Part shown: one piece after another, positions 62,070 through 64,000 of the stretch
Numbering within the stretch: position 1 is the stretch's first letter
Layout: each line of letters begins with the position of its first letter
From: Aliidiomarina quisquiliarum
GTDB taxonomy: Bacteria > Pseudomonadota > Gammaproteobacteria > Enterobacterales > Alteromonadaceae
DNA length: 64,000 bases
Assembly (NCBI RefSeq): GCF_023922585.1
Contig: NZ_JAMFTN010000014.1
Coordinates: 289,107-353,106 of the forward strand
Reading direction: 5' to 3'
Notes under the pieces: generated by a model
What the model was told of the DNA's origin: nothing
The model's database searches: none
Seen by the model: the letters and a program-made list of their open reading frames with translations, nothing else
Made by a program: the position numbers and the translations under genes

Positions 62070-62303
62070 ATGAAATCAACAAACATCAATCTTGAGCCAC
62101 TTTATGCGGCTATAAAAGAACACAATCTAATGAAAGTTTGGCAAGAAGGCCTTTTTATAAACACTGAAGCTGAAGGAGAAGCGCGTGCTCAAAAAATAGC
62201 AAGTGAGGCTGTTGAAAAGTATATCATAATGATGAGGTCTAAGAAAAACAAACGCACCGTGGAATATCAGCGCTGGGCTGTAAGTAAAGCATTAGGGTTA
62301 TAA
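62070..62303 (+). CDS. Hypothetical 77-residue protein
   Basis: Helical, basic C-terminus (IIMMRSKKNKRTVEYQRWAVSKALGL). AAAGGGA lies before the ATG; it follows the RDD gene by 20 bp and is probably cotranscribed. No family recognised. The next 254 bp hold no other gene. Confidence 0.6.
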   Translation: MKSTNINLEPLYAAIKEHNLMKVWQEGLFINTEAEGEARAQKIASEAVEKYIIMMRSKKNKRTVEYQRWAVSKALGL

Positions 62304-62557
62304 CGAAAAATACAAAAGTGTATGTTTTCTATCTTATGCTCGGCACCAGAGCATGAACTGCTTACTCACTGGTGTTCACCAACCCAGGTTAATTATCATA
62401 TTTTGCTGCGTACTCACGAATGTTAACAGCTTGCCTTATTATTAAGTACTCGCTACATTCGCATGTAACAAATTTAATACAAGTATATAGCAAGCGTAAT
62501 TAGTTGGGTAAATGGGCATGCCTAATATACAATCGTTAAATTCTAAGGAGAATCATT

Positions 62558-63088
62558 ATTAAACTTCATTACTTTGCTTACGGATCGAACCTTCATCCAA
62601 TAAGACTTCAAGAGCGAGTTCCGTCCGCTAAAGTGATTGGTGTAGTTAAGGCTGAGGGTAGAAAACTAACGTTCTCGAAAAGAAGTAAAGATTTATCTGG
62701 CAAATGTAATTTCTACGAATCAAACAATCCCGAAGATGTAGTTTATGGCGTCCTGTATGAATTTGACTCATCTGATAAAAAAAATTTAGATAGCGCTGAA
62801 GGTAAAGGGTATGGATATAACGAGCAAGTTGTCAGCTTCGAATTGAATGGTAAAGCCTACAATCCGTTCACATACATTGCTGATGCTAAACACCTTGATA
62901 GCTCTTTAGCTCCCTACGAATGGTATAAGCAATTTGTTGTTGAGGGGGCAAAATACCATTCAATGCCTGATGAATATGTGGCATTGCTGGAAAGCATTTC
63001 CGCAATATCAGACCCTGATGTTAAAAGAAATACAGAAAACATGGCTAGACTTAGCGCCATGAAAGAAGTTAACAAGCGCGTCAATTAG
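62558..63088 (+). CDS. Gamma-glutamylcyclotransferase-family protein with apparent ATT start
   Basis: 176 residues. The GGCT fold marker FAYGSNLHPIRL is at residues 6-17 and the catalytic Glu81 in SAEGKGYGY. Members cyclise gamma-glutamyl peptides to 5-oxoproline. The family usually begins M(K)xxFAYGSN. Here that position reads ATT AAA CTT, with AAGGAG seven bases before the ATT, and there is no ATG, GTG or TTG nearby in frame until residue 26. Either an ATT start (rare) or a start-codon mutation. Its 3' end runs into an attC site. Confidence 0.78.
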   Translation: MKLHYFAYGSNLHPIRLQERVPSAKVIGVVKAEGRKLTFSKRSKDLSGKCNFYESNNPEDVVYGVLYEFDSSDKKNLDSAEGKGYGYNEQVVSFELNGKAYNPFTYIADAKHLDSSLAPYEWYKQFVVEGAKYHSMPDEYVALLESISAISDPDVKRNTENMARLSAMKEVNKRVN

Positions 63089-63127
63089 GACGCTCGCAAG
63101 CTCTCGCCTATTACGCGGGCGTTAGCT
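63068..63127 (+). repeat. attC site of the GGCT cassette
   Basis: 60 bp. Outer arms AGTTAAC/GTTAGCT and inner CGCGT/ACGCG enclose a central imperfect hairpin (TAGGACGCTCG...CGCCTA). The GGCGTTAGCT end is a canonical cassette junction. Confidence 0.75.
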
Positions 63128-63142
63128 AACTAGGGAAGTACT

Positions 63143-63520
63143 TTGAAAACTTCGATTTATCTAGCACTAGTTGTCGTTTCGCATGTAGCTGCGGCAGAAA
63201 CGCTTGAGCACCCCATACATGTTAGTAGTTCAAATAGCTCTACGGTTGTAACTGAAGTTAACGCCCGTGCAAGTTTTAAGTTTGATCAGATAGTATCGGT
63301 TTTATTCATTTCTGCAGTGACAAAAAACAATGACAAGTATGTTGTCGCTATTCATTGCCAGTCTACGAAGTTTGACTCTGAGGAAAACGTTACTGGTTTG
63401 ACGATTAATGAACTAGAGATTGTAACAATGTCGTCAAGCGAGCATGTGCTGGTTGATTGCGGGTTCGGAAAGTTATTGCAGTTATCGTTAGCTAACAAAT
63501 CACTAAAGCGGGATTCGTAA
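63143..63520 (+). CDS. Exported cassette protein of unknown function
   Basis: 125 residues, TTG start 15 bp after the preceding attC junction with GGGAAG upstream. Signal peptide MKTSIYLALVVVSHVAAAET, then a small beta-rich domain with two cysteines (HCQS, VDCGF) that could form one disulfide. No family recognised. Its last 30 bp lie inside its own attC site, a common cassette arrangement. Confidence 0.65.
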   Translation: MKTSIYLALVVVSHVAAAETLEHPIHVSSSNSSTVVTEVNARASFKFDQIVSVLFISAVTKNNDKYVVAIHCQSTKFDSEENVTGLTINELEIVTMSSSEHVLVDCGFGKLLQLSLANKSLKRDS

Positions 63521-63590
63521 CAATTGGCTAAGTTCCGCTTCGCCGCACATTTTAGCCAACTAATACTAGCTCCTTAGTGGGGCGTTAGCT
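63489..63590 (+). repeat. attC site of the exported-protein cassette
   Basis: 102 bp. Nested pairs: AGCTAAC/GTTAGCT, CACTAA/TTAGTG, TTGGCTAA/TTAGCCAA, with unpaired bases between. This is the clearest attC in the window. Confidence 0.88.
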
Positions 63591-63645
63591 TTTAAGTCAT
63601 CTAATTCCAAGAAAAAAAGGTGGGGCTGACCATGCAGACAATCTC

Positions 63646-63730
63646 GTATGGGCATGCACGTCTTGGCAACTTACCGCCAGCGGCTTACCGGGAAAAACTG
63701 GAAAACTCTAGTTTAGAACTGTGTCATTAA
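63646..63730 (+). pseudogene. C-terminal scrap of an IS3-type transposase
   Basis: The frame reads YGHARLGNLPPAAYREKLEN then SSLELCH and stop, resembling the last residues of IS3-family OrfB (LG.LPP..YR). No upstream catalytic part remains. Confidence 0.55.
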
Positions 63731-63748
63731 TGGGGAAGTGGACAAATG

Positions 63749-63864
63749 CAGATGTGGCCGCTTACATGCGCTATTACAACTTGGAACGGCTGCATACCGC
63801 CAACGGTGATATCTCACCAGTAGATTACGAAAACACGCTAAGAAAAGTGTCCGGTTTTAGTTGA
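63749..63864 (+). pseudogene. C-terminal fragment of another IS3-family transposase
   Basis: WTNADVAAYMRYYNLERLHTANGDISPVDYENTLRKVSGFS and stop. YMRYYN..R.H...G..SP..YE is the standard IS3/IS51-type OrfB end. Truncated upstream by the scrap at 63646-63730. Confidence 0.75.
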
Positions 63865-64000
63865 CCAGAACATCCAGCGGTGGCCTAGCTTGCGAAGACG
63901 TTTGAAGCACTTAGGAAAACCCCAGCGATGATGTTTTTCAATCAACGCATTGAGTGCATCAATGATTGCAGTGTCATCGGTTAACTTAGGTTCGTAATAA
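63865..64000 (-). pseudogene. IS3-family OrfB segment, cut by window edge
   Basis: Minus strand reads YYEPKLTDDTAIIDALNALIEKHHRWGFPKCFKRLRKLGH, the N-terminal block of an IS3-family OrfB (..WGF.KCF..LR.LGH), then loses similarity at about 63890. Its start lies beyond the window. Confidence 0.7.

Overview
The window reads as chromosome of a marine gammaproteobacterium of the order Alteromonadales. The gene order rlmKL - glutaredoxin - uup - DUF3466 - rmf - fabA - Lon-like protease is the gammaproteobacterial rlmKL/uup/rmf/fabA neighbourhood, and the cbb3 oxidase genes fit an oligotrophic or microaerobic marine lifestyle. Idiomarinaceae is my best guess at family level, but it is not proven by the sequence.

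Layout. (1) 1-18.8 kb is core genome: ccoNOQP (ccoP cut by the window edge), a lipoprotein, a chemoreceptor, a MaoC-like protein, an nfeD-paraslipin-LEA2 operon, a five-copy 47-bp tandem repeat, a MipA-like porin, then the fabA neighbourhood, ending in an initiator tRNA-fMet. (2) 18.76-47.99 kb is a 29-kb integrated island. It is bounded by a 32-bp direct repeat of the tRNA 3' end and carries its own integrase, excisionase and repressor next to attL. Its cargo is a YaaW-type protein behind a 61-bp perfect palindrome, a pile of decayed insertion sequences, an enlarged type I restriction-modification operon (hsdM, hsdS, an HrgA-like gene, a RhuM gene, hsdR and a coiled-coil NYN nuclease), a SIR2 protein, an integrase-less cassette cluster with attC-like sites and a dead group II intron, and a 1777-residue protein with two tyrosine-recombinase-like domains at the attR end. 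(3) 48.0-64.0 kb is more accessory DNA outside attR: an HrgA remnant, an unusual CsrA-like protein with a large insertion, a RelB/RelE-type toxin-antitoxin pair, an IS3 copy that cut a VF530 gene, a DUF2157 membrane protein, a deaminase remnant, a surface protein broken by one in-frame stop, a kinase-regulator-rhombosortase operon, small cassette-like genes with two clear attC sites, and IS3 debris at the edge.

How it fits together. The island looks like a defence island: a type I R-M system with accessory nucleases next to a SIR2 NAD-consuming candidate, mobilised into a tRNA and further loaded by cassette capture. attC-like hairpins with similar AGCTAAC/GTTAGCT ends occur both inside the island (minus orientation) and near 63 kb (plus orientation). 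This suggests that the host carries, or has carried, an integron integrase elsewhere. The two-component system next to the rhombosortase probably controls surface display of C-terminally sorted proteins such as the interrupted one beside it. The most novel objects are the double-recombinase giant, the NYN protein inside the R-M operon, the CsrA with an insertion, and the palindrome/YaaW unit.
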